The notes under the pieces: model-generated
Database searches by the model: none
Told to the model about the DNA's origin: nothing
Seen by the model: only the letters and a program-made list of their open reading frames with translations
Part shown: one piece after another, positions 44,226-55,131 of the stretch
How the letters are laid out: each line of letters begins with the position of its first letter
Numbering within the stretch: position 1 is the first letter of the stretch
Made by a program: the position numbers and the translations under genes
NCBI GenBank assembly: GCA_037349315.1
Contig: JBAIAC010000048.1
Location: 34,350,501-34,414,500, forward strand
From: Chelydra serpentina
Taxonomy: Eukaryota > Chordata > Testudines > Chelydridae
DNA: 64,000 nucleotides
Direction of reading: 5' to 3'

Positions 44226-44862
44226 TAGGGTCCTACCAAATTCACGGCCATGAAAAATGCGTCACGGACAGTGAAATCTGGTCTCCCCCCTGGTCTTTTG
44301 CGTGCTTTTACCCTATACTATACAGATTTCATGGGGCGACTCAAACTGGGGGTCCTGACCCAAAAGGGAGTTGCAGGAGGGTCACAAGGTTATTTTTGTG
44401 GGGTCATGGTATTGCCACCCTTACTTCTGTACTGCCTTCAGAGCTGTGAGGCCAAAGAGCAGCAGCTGTTGGCTGGGTGCCCAGCTCTGAAGGCAGTGCC
44501 CTGCCAGCAGCAGCGCAGAAGTAAGGGTGGCAATACCATAGCATGCCATCCTTCCTTTTGCGTTGGTACTGGCGGTGGCTCTGCCTTCCGGGTTGGGCTC
44601 CCTGCCAGCAGCTACTGCTCTCCATCTGCCCAGCTCTGAAGACAGCACCGCCACCAGCAGCAGCGCAGAAGTAAGGGTAGCAGTACTGGAAACCTCCCCC
44701 CAATAACCTTCTGAGCCCCCCCCCCGTCCAGTCCTTTTTAGGTCAGGACCTCAACACCGCGAAAGTTCAGATTTAAATGCCTGAAATCATGAAATTTACA
44801 AATTTTAAAATCCTATGACCATGAAATTGACCAAAATGGACCGTGAATGTGTTAGGGTCCTA
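44226..44862. mobile_element. hAT-type element, 637 bp
   Basis: It starts TAGGGTCCTACCAAATTCAC and ends GTGAATGTGTTAGGGTCCTA, with perfect 8-bp duplications TTTATTAT (44218-44225, 44863-44870). The interior includes an inverted GC-rich stretch (cagcagcgcagaagtaaggg and its partners) but no transposase. Confidence 0.85.
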
Positions 44863-44870
44863 TTTATTAT

Positions 44871-47522
44871 AGATGATGAAGGCTGAATAGCAGTTACATC
44901 ATAGTTAAGGTTGAGGTATGGTTTCTACTTAAAGCAGCCAGGCTCTTTCTTTTGTATGAAAAACAGAGTGCATCTACTCCAAATGTGCAATGCATAATCT
45001 CTACATAATGCTTACATTTTCTTAGGATTTTCAAAGAAATTTTGTAAATTAATTTCCAATCTTATCAAATCAAAACAAGGTTTAAAAGTTTGTATATAGT
45101 GAGAGTTTGGACATATATCTAGGGTTATGTAATTATTTTATTAACAAAAAATTATGTTATTTAACACAACTGAAACCATGCTTAGCCATTGGACAACATG
45201 AGTTACATTAGCCACTTCCATTTTCTAACAGGGTATGCAGGAGCCTTTTGGACCAGTTCAGGAGACGCTCATAACACTGCCTTCCTGTCACATGCAGTAA
45301 TGCTCCCTGCAGCTGAAAATGGGGATTAACAGAGTGTGGGCAAAGGGTTTTCCTAGCCCAAGGCCATTTGTGGTATGCTGGAGAAGATTAACTCTGGCAA
45401 AAGGAATGACTGCTCTCTTGGAGACCAGGATGTCTATAAAATAGGTCAGTCAGTTCAGGGCCAGAGTTCTTGAGCTGGCTGAATACATTTCAAAGTTAGG
45501 ATCTGTGGCAAAAGCAACAGCTATGATGATCAATACCAGCATCTTCGTGAAAGTGCCCAGCTGGCTCAGGGGCTCCACTTTCACAACAAGGCACTGGCAT
45601 GAAGATACTTTACTTCATAAAAATAATAGCTGCTACTTTGTTACAGATGTAACTCTATAAATGCTGCCAGACTATAAATCCCCAGTCCCATCCCCTGCAT
45701 TAAGCTCTAGCTTTGGCACATTGCTAGGGACAAGTGACAATAGTGTTGGTGTGACTGTCCAGAACTGAGCAGAAAGAATAGTATAAAGCAAATATGGTCT
45801 GTATTTGGCGGTGATGGGGGTGGTGGTGAGGTTGGTGAAACAGACGCTGGAAGGAAGACTTCTCTACTGGGGGAGAGATGAAGTTGTGGTATATATGGAG
45901 GTTGTGCTAATGGTCAGGTGTGTGTGTCTCCTGATGCAAGAGTAAAGGTATGTACAGTTAGGTGCCTTATTTTTCATTTCCTTATCTTGTACTAAGTATG
46001 TTATTTATAGATCAACCTTAACTGACACACAATGTAGTGTTTTTGCATATTACTACAGATACTTCCTCCGACAAGAATTCCTCCTTTTTCAAGGCTAGGA
46101 GAGGAAAGTTTATGGGTCAGATCCTTGGATGGTACAAATCAGGATACCAGCTATGCAGATTTACACCAGCTGAGGATCTGGATCTATAATTTAAAAAGAG
46201 TTTCCCATTATTTGGTGACTCAAATCTTTCCCACACGATTAGATGACTCACCTTTATTTTATGATTAAAAAGAAAAGAAAAAATATCTAAGGGAAGCTCT
46301 CCTGCGGGCTAAATGCTTACCCAATTGAGTTACAAAAAGCCAATACAGATAACTGTAAATTATATGCTGTCACCTGCCATTCCTGACTAGGTAAGACTAG
46401 CAGAGAGTTCAGAATTTCGCTGCATGCACATTGGCCCCAGTTCTGCAATCAATGGAAGTTTCTTGCTTAGAGGACTGCAGGATGGGGCCTAGGATACAGA
46501 GGGAGGAAGCTGAGCTATCTCCAATAGTACAGCTCTTTAATGTTCTTGCATATTCCGTTTCCAATCTATGGCTTTGGGGAACTGAGGAAGACAACATCCC
46601 GAGAAAGAGGATGAGTACAGGTGGCAAAGAGAATGCTTTTGTGCGTACAGATATTTTAAATATATCTTTTCTTTCACACAATTACAAAGATTGGGAAGGA
46701 GTCAGATAAAACAGAAACAAGCGTCTTCCTAGCTCCAATAGGAACATATAGCTTAGGCTAGTGGTTCACTTAATTCACTTCACCTGCGTAAAACCCAAGT
46801 AGTAGAACATTATATGGGTGAGATGTGGGGAGATGGGCTAGGGAGACAAACCCTGTTAACTCTAGAGTGGGGTGCACAACTGTTATGCAGCTTTCAATAG
46901 CTGGACCAGCAGTCACGGCTGCTCCTTCACAGTGGCACCAGTCCCCACATGGTGCTTAACCAGTGATCTTCACTGCCACAGTACCTCCAAAGAGCTTAAG
47001 TGGGCCTTCCACTCTTTGATCACTAGATGTTGGAACTATATCAGGAAAGGAGGAATTTTTGGACTCTTCCGTCTCTGTCCAGATAGAAGTGGAGGATTTG
47101 TAAGGGAGATGGTATGTTTAGTATCTACAAGACACATCCATAATGTGTCAGACTTCTGAACTCTTTCACACCTGGGTCCCTGCACTGCAAGGCCTGGATC
47201 AGGCTGGTGATTGTGAGCGGCTAGAAAAACAATTTCTCCTGAGGGTGGAGGAAGAACAGGAAAAATTAGAAGAGAGCCACCTCAAAAATATGGTATTTAT
47301 GTAAACACCAAACCTTTACTTAGATCAGCTATCTCACTGCCTTGGGGTAAGATGAAATGAAGGGGAGGATGGCTGTATTAGACTATGTCCTTTCCAGAGG
47401 TAATGATGCAACGGAATTTCATGATTTGATGCCATGGGCCATCTGCTTGCAGCCCCTCTCCATCTCTCCTACAAAAGCTCACAAGCAAGCGAACTATATT
47501 TAGACTATTATTAAAGAGACTT
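44871..47522 (-). other. PPP1R9A intron, little recognised
   Basis: About 2.65 kb of intron. A clear copy of the dispersed palindromic motif sits at 46119-46185. No exon or named element. Confidence 0.4.
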
Positions 47523-47534
47523 ATATTAAACAAA

Positions 47535-50500
47535 ATCCCTGCTGCTGCAAAATCCTACCTCAGCGCCTCAACGTGGTGCAGCGGTGACCCTGGGCGTCTG
47601 ACAGCTATGGTAGCGGGGCTATGCCCTGGTAGGTTTTACCATGCTACAAAGGTGTCGGACTATCCAATCCAGGGAGGAGGGTTGCTCTCTCAGAGGAAAG
47701 AGCGCTTTTCCTTCTCCTTAGAGGTTGAAGGCTAGCTAAGCTTGAGGAGGTACGCATGCCTGCCCACCTAGCCAGTGGGATGGCTTGAAGTTAACGGCTA
47801 AAACAACACGAGTAAATGCACGTTCTACGGTGGCGGAGCGGAAATTGAGCGACAAGAGGTTGCTAAAAATGTCAGGTGCTAGGCCAACATGGAAAAGGAC
47901 AATCCTTGCTGTGTGTACTTACAATTGTAGGTCACTGGCAAAGGAGGAAACTTTAAATCATCTGATGGAGGTGAAGAAAAGGATAAAATGCGATATTCTC
48001 AGTGTTTGCGAAACCCGACGAAAGAAGGAGTTGGAAGTCAACTGGAAGGATGGAAGTGCTGTGAGGCTCGGAAAGGGAGATGGCGCTAGAAATGCTGGAG
48101 GAGTTGGATTTATCGTCAATAAAGATTGGTCTTCGAAAGTCATATCATGCCAGCTAACATCATCACGTATCGGTGTGCTGCATCTTCAGATGGAGTCAAA
48201 AGTTACCCTCAAGGTCATCCAGGCCTACGCTCCCACAAGTGCAAGTGAGGACGAAGAATTAGAAGAATTCTACCGAGAGCTTGAAAGAGCTCCCACGATG
48301 GGAGATTTCAACGCCAAGGTCGGGCGAGGGAAAGCTGGCGAAAAGTTCATAGGGAGATATGGCAGCGGCGAAAGGAATGAAAGAGGAGAGAGGCTGGTAG
48401 CGATGGCAGAAATGAAAGAACTGTACGTGGCAAACACCTGGTACAAAAAGAAGATCTCAAGAAGGTGGACATGGATTGCACCAAACGCGAAGAGTAAGAA
48501 TGAAATCGACTATATTTTAGTCAATAAAAGGCGCATCGTTCAAGACGTCTCTGTGGTGCAGCCATTCAACACCGGCAGTGACCATCGCCTGCTTAGAGCA
48601 AAGTTGATTTTCGACGAAGCGGTGGAAAAGAAGACGTTACAGATGGCAAACAGGAAACAGCAGCCAAAGACATTCGATGAAGCAAAGCTGAAAAAAGTGA
48701 TTTTTGGGTTTGACTGGAGCCAGATGGAAAAGTGTGATGAGGACTATAGTATCTTTGCTGACAAGTTGAGATGTTGCATAAAAGCAGCTGAAATTAAAAA
48801 GCTGAAGAAGGCGAAGGGAAGAATCTCGATTGAAACGAAAAGCTTGTTGGAGAAGCGGAGAAACATGAAAAGGAGCTTGGATAACAACCTTGAGTACTCC
48901 ATTCTGTGCAAGCTTATACAGCGAAAACTGAAGGATGACTTCGAGAACTTCCGGAAAGAAAAGCTCCTTAAAACAGCTGAATCACGCAAGAGCCTCAGGA
49001 CATGCAAGCGGGAATTGACGCAGTATAGATTGAGCGTAACAGCATTGAAGAACAAGGATGGAGAGACAGTAATCGACAGAGCAGGGATGGAGGAGGTCTG
49101 CAAGGACTTCTATACAGAACTGTTCAAATCAAGAATCAACGTCCCCCTCTCAACCCTCGAAGAGTCAGAAGAACGCCTCCCCCCAATAATCGTCAGCGAA
49201 GTCCGAAGCGCACTACACCAGATGAAGAAGGGAAAAGCTCCAGGCAAAGATGGAATAACGTCAGAAATGATTTATGCAGGAGGCGAAAAACTTTGGAAGG
49301 CCCTCGCTTTAAGATTCAGTCGATATCTTGAAGGAGGAAAAATACCATCAAGCTGGAAGGAGTCGAATACCATCTTGCTGCACAAGAAGGGTGATCGAGA
49401 AAATCTTAAGAACTACCGCCCTATATGCCTGCTCTCTCACATCTACAAGCTCTTCACAAAGGTGATAACGAATCAACTTTCGCAGAGTCTGGATGAACAA
49501 CAGCCGAGAGAGCAGGCAGGGGTTCGAAGAAATTTCAGTACAATCGACCATATATTTACCCTTAGCCAGCTCCTAGAAAGAGCGAGGGAATACAAACTCC
49601 CGCTGTGCATTGCTTTTGTCGACTATGAAAAGGCCTTCGATAGCGTTGAGTTTAACGCAATATTAAAGGTGCTCGCAGAGCAGGGCATTAACACGCAGTA
49701 CATTAGTTTGTTGAAGGAAGCGAATACTGGATGTACAACAGACATTACTCTCCTTGAAACTCCCCTCCGCATCCCAATCGAGAAAGGCATAAAGCAAGGA
49801 GATACAATTTCACTGAAACTATTCACCGCCTGCCTCGAAATGGTTATGAACAAGATCAATTGGAGGAGTGGTGTCAACATAAATGGAGAGAGATTATCTC
49901 ATCCCAGATTTGCAGACGACATTGTACTAATTGCCGAAAGCACCAACCAACTGCAGAGCATGCTACGAAGACTCAACAAGAAAAGTAGTCAGGTCGGCAT
50001 GAAAATGAACCGCTGCAAAACGAAATATATGCGATCAGACGTCTTACGAAAAGCCCGAATAACGGTAACAGGAGAAGACATCGAAGAAGTGAAACAGTAC
50101 ATATATTTGGGCCAGGAAGTTAATATGCACCAAGACCTGAACGGAGAACTCTCGCGAAGGATTCGGGCAGGATGGTGTGCGTTTAATTCCATCAAGGACG
50201 TCCTCAAAAGAAAAATTGACAAGACCACACGTAAAAATATTTTCAATTCAGCAGTGCTGCCAGCCATGCTGTATGGCAGTGAAATGTGGGCACTGATGAA
50301 GAGAGAAGAGCAACGGCTGTTGGTAGCTGAAAGGGCAATGGAACGAGCTATGTTGGGAATCTCCCTTCTGGATGGTATACCAAATGAAATCATCAGAGAA
50401 CGCAGCGGTGTGAAAGATATTGTTGTGGAAAGCAGACATAACAAGATGCGATGGGCGGGCCACACAGCACGGCTCATGGATAACAGGTGGACCGCAATCA

Positions 50501-50692
50501 TTGCTGAGTGGTACCCGCGAGAACAGAAAAGACCCCCCGGTCGGCCTCCAAGAAGATGGGAAGATGACATCGTTAAACGTTTCGGATGAACGTGGAGAAG
50601 AAAGGCAAGAGTGCGAGAAGAATGGCAGACGTGTTGTGATCAGCGCAGTCTTAACGACAGCTGAAGTCCAATCGATCCAGGTGATCCAGGTG
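47535..50692 (+). mobile_element. Full-length RTE-clade LINE
   Basis: This 3158-bp non-LTR retrotransposon is flanked by a perfect 12-bp target duplication ATATTAAACAAA (47523-47534 and 50693-50704). It has a 5' leader of about 334 bp, one long frame with an APE endonuclease followed by a reverse transcriptase, and a short 3' end closing with two GATCCAGGT units (from 50674), a tail of short repeats as is usual in RTE elements and not poly(A). It is much richer in CpG than the surrounding intron, a sign of recent arrival. It lies antisense to PPP1R9A. Confidence 0.93.
47869..50589 (+). CDS. RTE endonuclease-reverse transcriptase
   Basis: The first in-frame ATG opens a frame of 906 codons. 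The upstream part of the frame, back to a stop at 47743, has no ATG. Endonuclease motifs are present: TYN near residue 17, CET near 47, QAYAPTS near 118, GDFNAKVG near 145, NEIDYILVN near 211 and GSDHRLL near 236. RT motifs follow: GKAPGKDGITSE, NYRPICLLS, FVDYEKAFDS near 583, KQGDTIS and RFADDIVLI near 679, then a C-terminal PPGRPPRRWEDD. The element supplies the enzyme that nicks DNA and copies its RNA at the target. Oddities: the stretch before GDFNAK is shorter than in relatives (suggesting an in-frame loss of several codons), and the TGA at 50587 cuts the frame 24 codons before another stop at 50662, where RTE proteins normally continue. It is therefore nearly intact rather than certainly active. 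Confidence 0.93.
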   Translation: MSGARPTWKRTILAVCTYNCRSLAKEETLNHLMEVKKRIKCDILSVCETRRKKELEVNWKDGSAVRLGKGDGARNAGGVGFIVNKDWSSKVISCQLTSSRIGVLHLQMESKVTLKVIQAYAPTSASEDEELEEFYRELERAPTMGDFNAKVGRGKAGEKFIGRYGSGERNERGERLVAMAEMKELYVANTWYKKKISRRWTWIAPNAKSKNEIDYILVNKRRIVQDVSVVQPFNTGSDHRLLRAKLIFDEAVEKKTLQMANRKQQPKTFDEAKLKKVIFGFDWSQMEKCDEDYSIFADKLRCCIKAAEIKKLKKAKGRISIETKSLLEKRRNMKRSLDNNLEYSILCKLIQRKLKDDFENFRKEKLLKTAESRKSLRTCKRELTQYRLSVTALKNKDGETVIDRAGMEEVCKDFYTELFKSRINVPLSTLEESEERLPPIIVSEVRSALHQMKKGKAPGKDGITSEMIYAGGEKLWKALALRFSRYLEGGKIPSSWKESNTILLHKKGDRENLKNYRPICLLSHIYKLFTKVITNQLSQSLDEQQPREQAGVRRNFSTIDHIFTLSQLLERAREYKLPLCIAFVDYEKAFDSVEFNAILKVLAEQGINTQYISLLKEANTGCTTDITLLETPLRIPIEKGIKQGDTISLKLFTACLEMVMNKINWRSGVNINGERLSHPRFADDIVLIAESTNQLQSMLRRLNKKSSQVGMKMNRCKTKYMRSDVLRKARITVTGEDIEEVKQYIYLGQEVNMHQDLNGELSRRIRAGWCAFNSIKDVLKRKIDKTTRKNIFNSAVLPAMLYGSEMWALMKREEQRLLVAERAMERAMLGISLLDGIPNEIIRERSGVKDIVVESRHNKMRWAGHTARLMDNRWTAIIAEWYPREQKRPPGRPPRRWEDDIVKRFG

Positions 50693-50704
50693 ATATTAAA
50701 CAAA

Positions 50705-51235
50705 CATACCCAAAACTGTTGCATAAATTACAATCTGCTCAGGTACAGATGGTTTTATCTGTTATTTTTATGCTTTCTCTTATTAAGTAAAAAATGAATA
50801 CTGATCAGTCAGTCAGATCATTGAATCAGCACATGGTACAGCAGATCCCACTGAGGTAGAAACAGAAGCAAAGACTTTTCTCACAAACATACCAATGTGT
50901 AGACTGGACATTTGGAATGTTTTTGTTTGGACAAAAGGAATTATGTTTTGCTATACAGAAAGCAAATATATGTTACTCTTTGACTGAAGGCAGAGATGTA
51001 AAGGACATTTTAGTATATTTCTGTTTTAGCACTAAATAAGGGGCTAAGTAAATGGTTTGGCAAGAAAATCTGGATCTTAGATATATCATATGCATGTTCC
51101 CTGGGGGAACAGGGCGTGCATGTTTCTTTCAATGTTTTACACAATGCCGTGCACATTCTTGGCACATAAACATTATTTCAGATTTTTATATATAGCACCG
51201 CAAGTTTTTCTAGTGCTATACGGGATCATTGTTAA
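50705..51235 (-). other. PPP1R9A intron sequence
   Basis: Plain AT-rich intron after the RTE insertion. Nothing recognised. Confidence 0.4.
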
Positions 51236-51425
51236 CAATGATACTTTACATTATGTGAAGTATTTCATCCTCAAAAGTGCTTTTCAAATATTAACTAACT
51301 TATCCTCACGACAATGTAAATAGTACTGACAATATTTTATCAAGAGAAAAAAGGGTTTAAAGTGGTTTGTCTAAGACCACGGAGAGTCTGTTTGCATATC
51401 CAGGGCTACATTTTTGTATTGTAAT
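51236..51425 (-). repeat. MIR/CORE-SINE fragment
   Basis: aaaagtgcttttcaaatatt with cttatcctcacgacaatg and later taagaccacggagag follow the inverse order of MIR/CORE. Confidence 0.6.
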
Positions 51426-51891
51426 AGGAAAGAAACTACCTAAAAAGTCTCTTTTCAAGTTCATCCAAAGTTCAAAGCGTGCTTGGCTGTGTAACTATGT
51501 TTTATTTTTGCCTACAAATATGCACAGGTTACATTAAAAAAATCCAAGAAAAGATATGTATGTATTCCAGTTTCCTTACTAAAAGAAAAATGTGTGACAA
51601 AAGTGTAAGATTCCTAAATAAGAGACACATCAAACTTATTTGAGCATATTTTTCATCTGCAACAGTTGAATTCAATTTAACTTATTAGGTCACACTGTTA
51701 TGTTTGAAGATTATGTCCAATCTACTATTATTCAATACTGTCATGTAGCTCCATGATAAGAATAAGAAAGAATAGCTCCTCTCTAACTACAACCCCAGAA
51801 AACATCAGAGTGAGTGTGAATAGCACCAGTAGCACATCTAATGTTGAATGAATTCAGGGCAAATGCCATTAAAAACATGAACTAACTCTAA

Positions 51892-52185
51892 GGGTACGTC
51901 TATACTACCCGCATGATTCGGCGGGTAGCAATCGATCTTCTGGGATCGATTTATCGCGTCTCGTCTAGACGCGATAAATCGATCCCGGAAGCGCTTCCCG
52001 TCGACACCGGAACTCCAGCTCCGCGCGAGGAGTAAGCGGAGTCGACGGGGGAGCCTGCTGCGTCTGGACCCGGGGTAAGTGCTTTTAAGTTCGAACTAAG
52101 ATACTTCGACTTCAGCTACATTATTCACGTAGCTGAAGTTGCGTATCTTAGTTCGACCCCCCCCACCCCTAGTGTGGACCAGCCC
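51892..52185. mobile_element. PIF/Harbinger-like MITE with two stem-loops
   Basis: The ends GGGTACGTCTATACTA and, read inward from the right, GGGCTGGTCCACACTA are inverted repeats, flanked by TAA on each side (51889-51891, 52186-52188). Inside are two long hairpins: a perfect 20-bp stem 51942-51961 with 51967-51986 and loop CGTCT, and an approximately 30-bp imperfect stem 52089-52119 with 52129-52158. Confidence 0.85.
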
Positions 52186-52188
52186 TAA

Positions 52189-53596
52189 ATCAACAAAACT
52201 TAGCTATATCCTGTTAAACGCATACAGTGAACAAACAACAAGGCTGTGTTCATATTCTGCTTATAACTATGTGGGTTAGCAATCTAAGATTCAGCTGTAA
52301 TATAAGTAGGACTTGTGTGGTTACATTTCCTCATCAAGCTCTCTTAGAGCCACCTGGATTTGCAGCTTCCCAACTCCCTGATTGTGATATCATCTACACT
52401 GAGGCTTTGAGTTAAGTAAAGCAGCTCCATAAACAGTTTAAAAGCCAGTTTGGGCATATTCAAACACAGTGTAACCCAGTCCACACTGGATGGGCTAACT
52501 GTTTAACAGAGTTAATGGAAACTATGTTCAAGCAGAGAGTTAAGGGTAATTCAATTAAAGGCCCACAGCTTTCCCATCACTGCTTTGCACTTTGGATAGC
52601 CTTTTATTCAGTGAGAGCAAAATGGATGTACACATTAAAAGATCAGAATGGAAGTATTTTATAAGCACTGTGTACTCATTTCAAACAGGTATCAATGACT
52701 ACACAGGATGCAAGGGAGTGGAAAATCAGGCCATCAGTGTGGACAGAATTGAACACAGCAGCTCACCATTGTCTATAGTCTGGGATTTTAAAAACGGGGT
52801 CTTAAAACCAGCCATCACAATGAGGAGAGTTAATGTCAAAATGTGCTGAAAAACTCCTCCCAGAGAGAAGCACTTATGAACAATAACAATCTTAAGGCTG
52901 AAGAAACCACCAGCTGAGTGAGGAATGACACAGTGACTGGTTACCCGCTATGTCTAACTCCCAGTGCCAATCATATGTATTTACAGAAAAATAAGAGAAC
53001 TGGCTTTGGGAGGGCAGGGGAGACTGTTTCTTTTACATCTCCCCGCTGGCCCCATGAGGGTGCTGCCGCTCACCTCCCCCATGAGGCTCCGGCTGCTCTG
53101 ACCCCTTCCATCTTCACCCTATTTAAAAAAGAAAAATGGACTTTATTGTCACGGTTCTTGGCCCAATCGCTCCAGCCACGTGGGGAGCACTAACTGCAAC
53201 CGCATACGTCTCACGTCCCCATTGACATCGCACTTTGTGGAAGATGAGGCACAAACCATACCAAGAGCTCAGAACCTAAAATACAGTGGCACTAGAGCTG
53301 ATATGTCTGTCATGCTTTGAGAGTGATTCACTGACTGCAACTAACATCGCTGACCCAAGCCAGACTTAGTACAAACAGGCGCTGTGCAAGCCTTCTCCCC
53401 ACCCAGCACCATCAAAACACCTCAAACCCAACCTGCAACGTGCCTGCTTCTCCAAAAAGGGAGCCTCTCTTAAACCAACTGCCAGACGTGTCGCACTGCA
53501 GTACTCTTAAGAGTGGTTTTGTGATGTGAGTAGAGGGAACTAAGAGAGTCCACTACATTCATTTTCACTGAAGTTTAGCCCATTTGTCTCTCAATG
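52189..53596 (-). other. PPP1R9A intron, little recognised
   Basis: About 1.4 kb. Around 52430-52800 phrases such as cccagtccacactggatggg hint at an old MITE, but I could not define ends. Confidence 0.35.
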
Positions 53597-53604
53597 AACT
53601 ACAG

Positions 53605-53914
53605 CAGGGGTCTCCAAACTTTAGGAGATGAGGGCCACATTAGATTTTTAAAGGGGCTTCGCGGGCCGGCTTTAGGCCCCGCCGCCGAAATACCGCCGAA
53701 ATGCCGCCAAAGTGCCGCTGAGGCAGCGGCAGCAATTGGTTGCGGTGCCGAGCCTGATTTTGATGGGACCCCGCCGCCGAAATATCACTGAGGCAGCGGC
53801 AGCTTTTGAGCTGCCGCCAACATGCCGCCGAGGCGGCAGCAATTGGTTGGGGGGCCGGACAAATTGAAGCCGCGGGCCGGATCCGGCCCCTGTGCCATAG
53901 TTTTGAGACTCCTG
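53605..53914. mobile_element. hAT-type MITE, GC-rich
   Basis: The 310-bp element starts CAGGGGTCTCCAAACTTT and ends AGTTTTGAGACTCCTG, with perfect 8-bp duplications AACTACAG (53597-53604, 53915-53922). The interior is a string of GCCGCC-type repeats (ccgccgaaat), giving false open frames. Confidence 0.92.
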
Positions 53915-54336
53915 AACTACAGATTCAAATCTTAGAGTAAACATTTGTTTAGAAAGACAATCGATCTGCCAGCAATGAACTAACTCACAGCTTCTTCTCC
54001 TAGCTGAAAAATTGCAAATAAAGTGCTGAGACATAAAAGGATTTTTTGTTGAAAATTTATCAAACTGTAAATTGTTCTAATAAGGAGCACTATTAACGAT
54101 TCATGCCTTGCGGAGCCTTTGTCAACATAACAGATATCTGGCAACAAATGTTAAAAACAACTGAGAAAATGGGCTTCACTTATTTCAAGCATGACTGCTT
54201 GAGCCATTTACAACTACTGACTATACAAATGAGCTGGGAATCAATTCTGTTATTCAAAGAGAAATCCAAATAATTGAAGAATGAGATTACTAGAACCAGT
54301 GCTGTCCCAGAAATCTCACCCAGTTGTCCATCTTAC

Positions 54337-54492
54337 CTCTTTGAATTTGTGAGCAAGCTTGGTGGTGTCCAGCTCGGTTGGGGAAAACATGTCGTCATTC
54401 TCAGGAAGATCAAACACTTCAATGGCCATGTCACCTCCTGGAAGGACAGGTCCCATGTCTTCATCTTCTTCATCCGTAGCATATTCCCCTGT
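54337..54492 (-). CDS. PPP1R9A: PPP1R9A acidic linker exon
   Basis: This 156-nt exon (52 codons, phase 0 to 0) starts [17 protein letters not shown] and ends [10 protein letters not shown]. It holds a run of Asp/Glu and the motif [15 protein letters not shown], including a possible Ser-Pro phosphosite, typical of neurabin between the PDZ domain and the coiled coil. The donor is GAG|GTAAGA. The acceptor is ATATTAAG|ACAGGG, with a weak pyrimidine tract. An AG four bases further on would break the frame, so the first one was chosen. Confidence 0.94.
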
Positions 54493-55126
54493 CTTAATAT
54501 TATGGAGTAAAAATATTTCAGTTATCCTCTTATTAGACATGGCTTGTTTGCACTGTAATTAAAAAGTTAAATCTGTAACACCTAAACACTTCCATATGGC
54601 CACTGAGATTAGTAAGCACGCACATATAGGATTCTGCATGCAACAAAGGTTATATTCTCTCAGAACTGGCACAAGCAGTTAGGAATCTCAGTGGTAAAAT
54701 CATAATATTTTAGTGCACTGGGTTGCAGGAAAACAAAAACACAGGTACTGCAGCATTTTCAGAAAAGATCAGTCTGCCTTTATAAAGCAGTAGTTTAGTG
54801 GCTCTCAATCTTTTTAGTAGCAAGACTCCCGCCCTTCTCCATTTAACAAAGGTTTAGCTGGGACCCATTCTCATTTAGCAATGCTGTGCTGATCCCTGAC
54901 ACTTGTTTAGAACACCACTGGAGATTGTGACCCATGGGCTGAAAAGCCCTGGTGCACTTAAATATCTGGTGGTTTACTCATTATGTCTGAATTCATATAA
55001 GAAGCATAACATCTGCATGGAAAGATACTTTTCTGGAAAAAAAAATCAATGGGGGTTAAAAGCTGACCCACTGGAGTCAATGGCCAAATTCTCATTGGCT
55101 TCAATGAGGACAGGATTTCACCCTGT
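54493..55126 (-). other. PPP1R9A intron sequence
   Basis: The intron portion upstream of the acidic exon. A dispersed palindromic motif copy lies at about 55060-55125, next to the solo LTR. Confidence 0.4.
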
Positions 55127-55131
55127 ATGAG

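Noticed and set aside
49989..50724. Long minus-strand open frames
   Set aside because: They are antisense shadows of the RTE reverse transcriptase frame. They have no domain pattern, and the plus frame explains the openness.
53594..54034. Open frames with repeated Ala/Arg
   Set aside because: They arise from GCCGCC repeats inside a hAT MITE.
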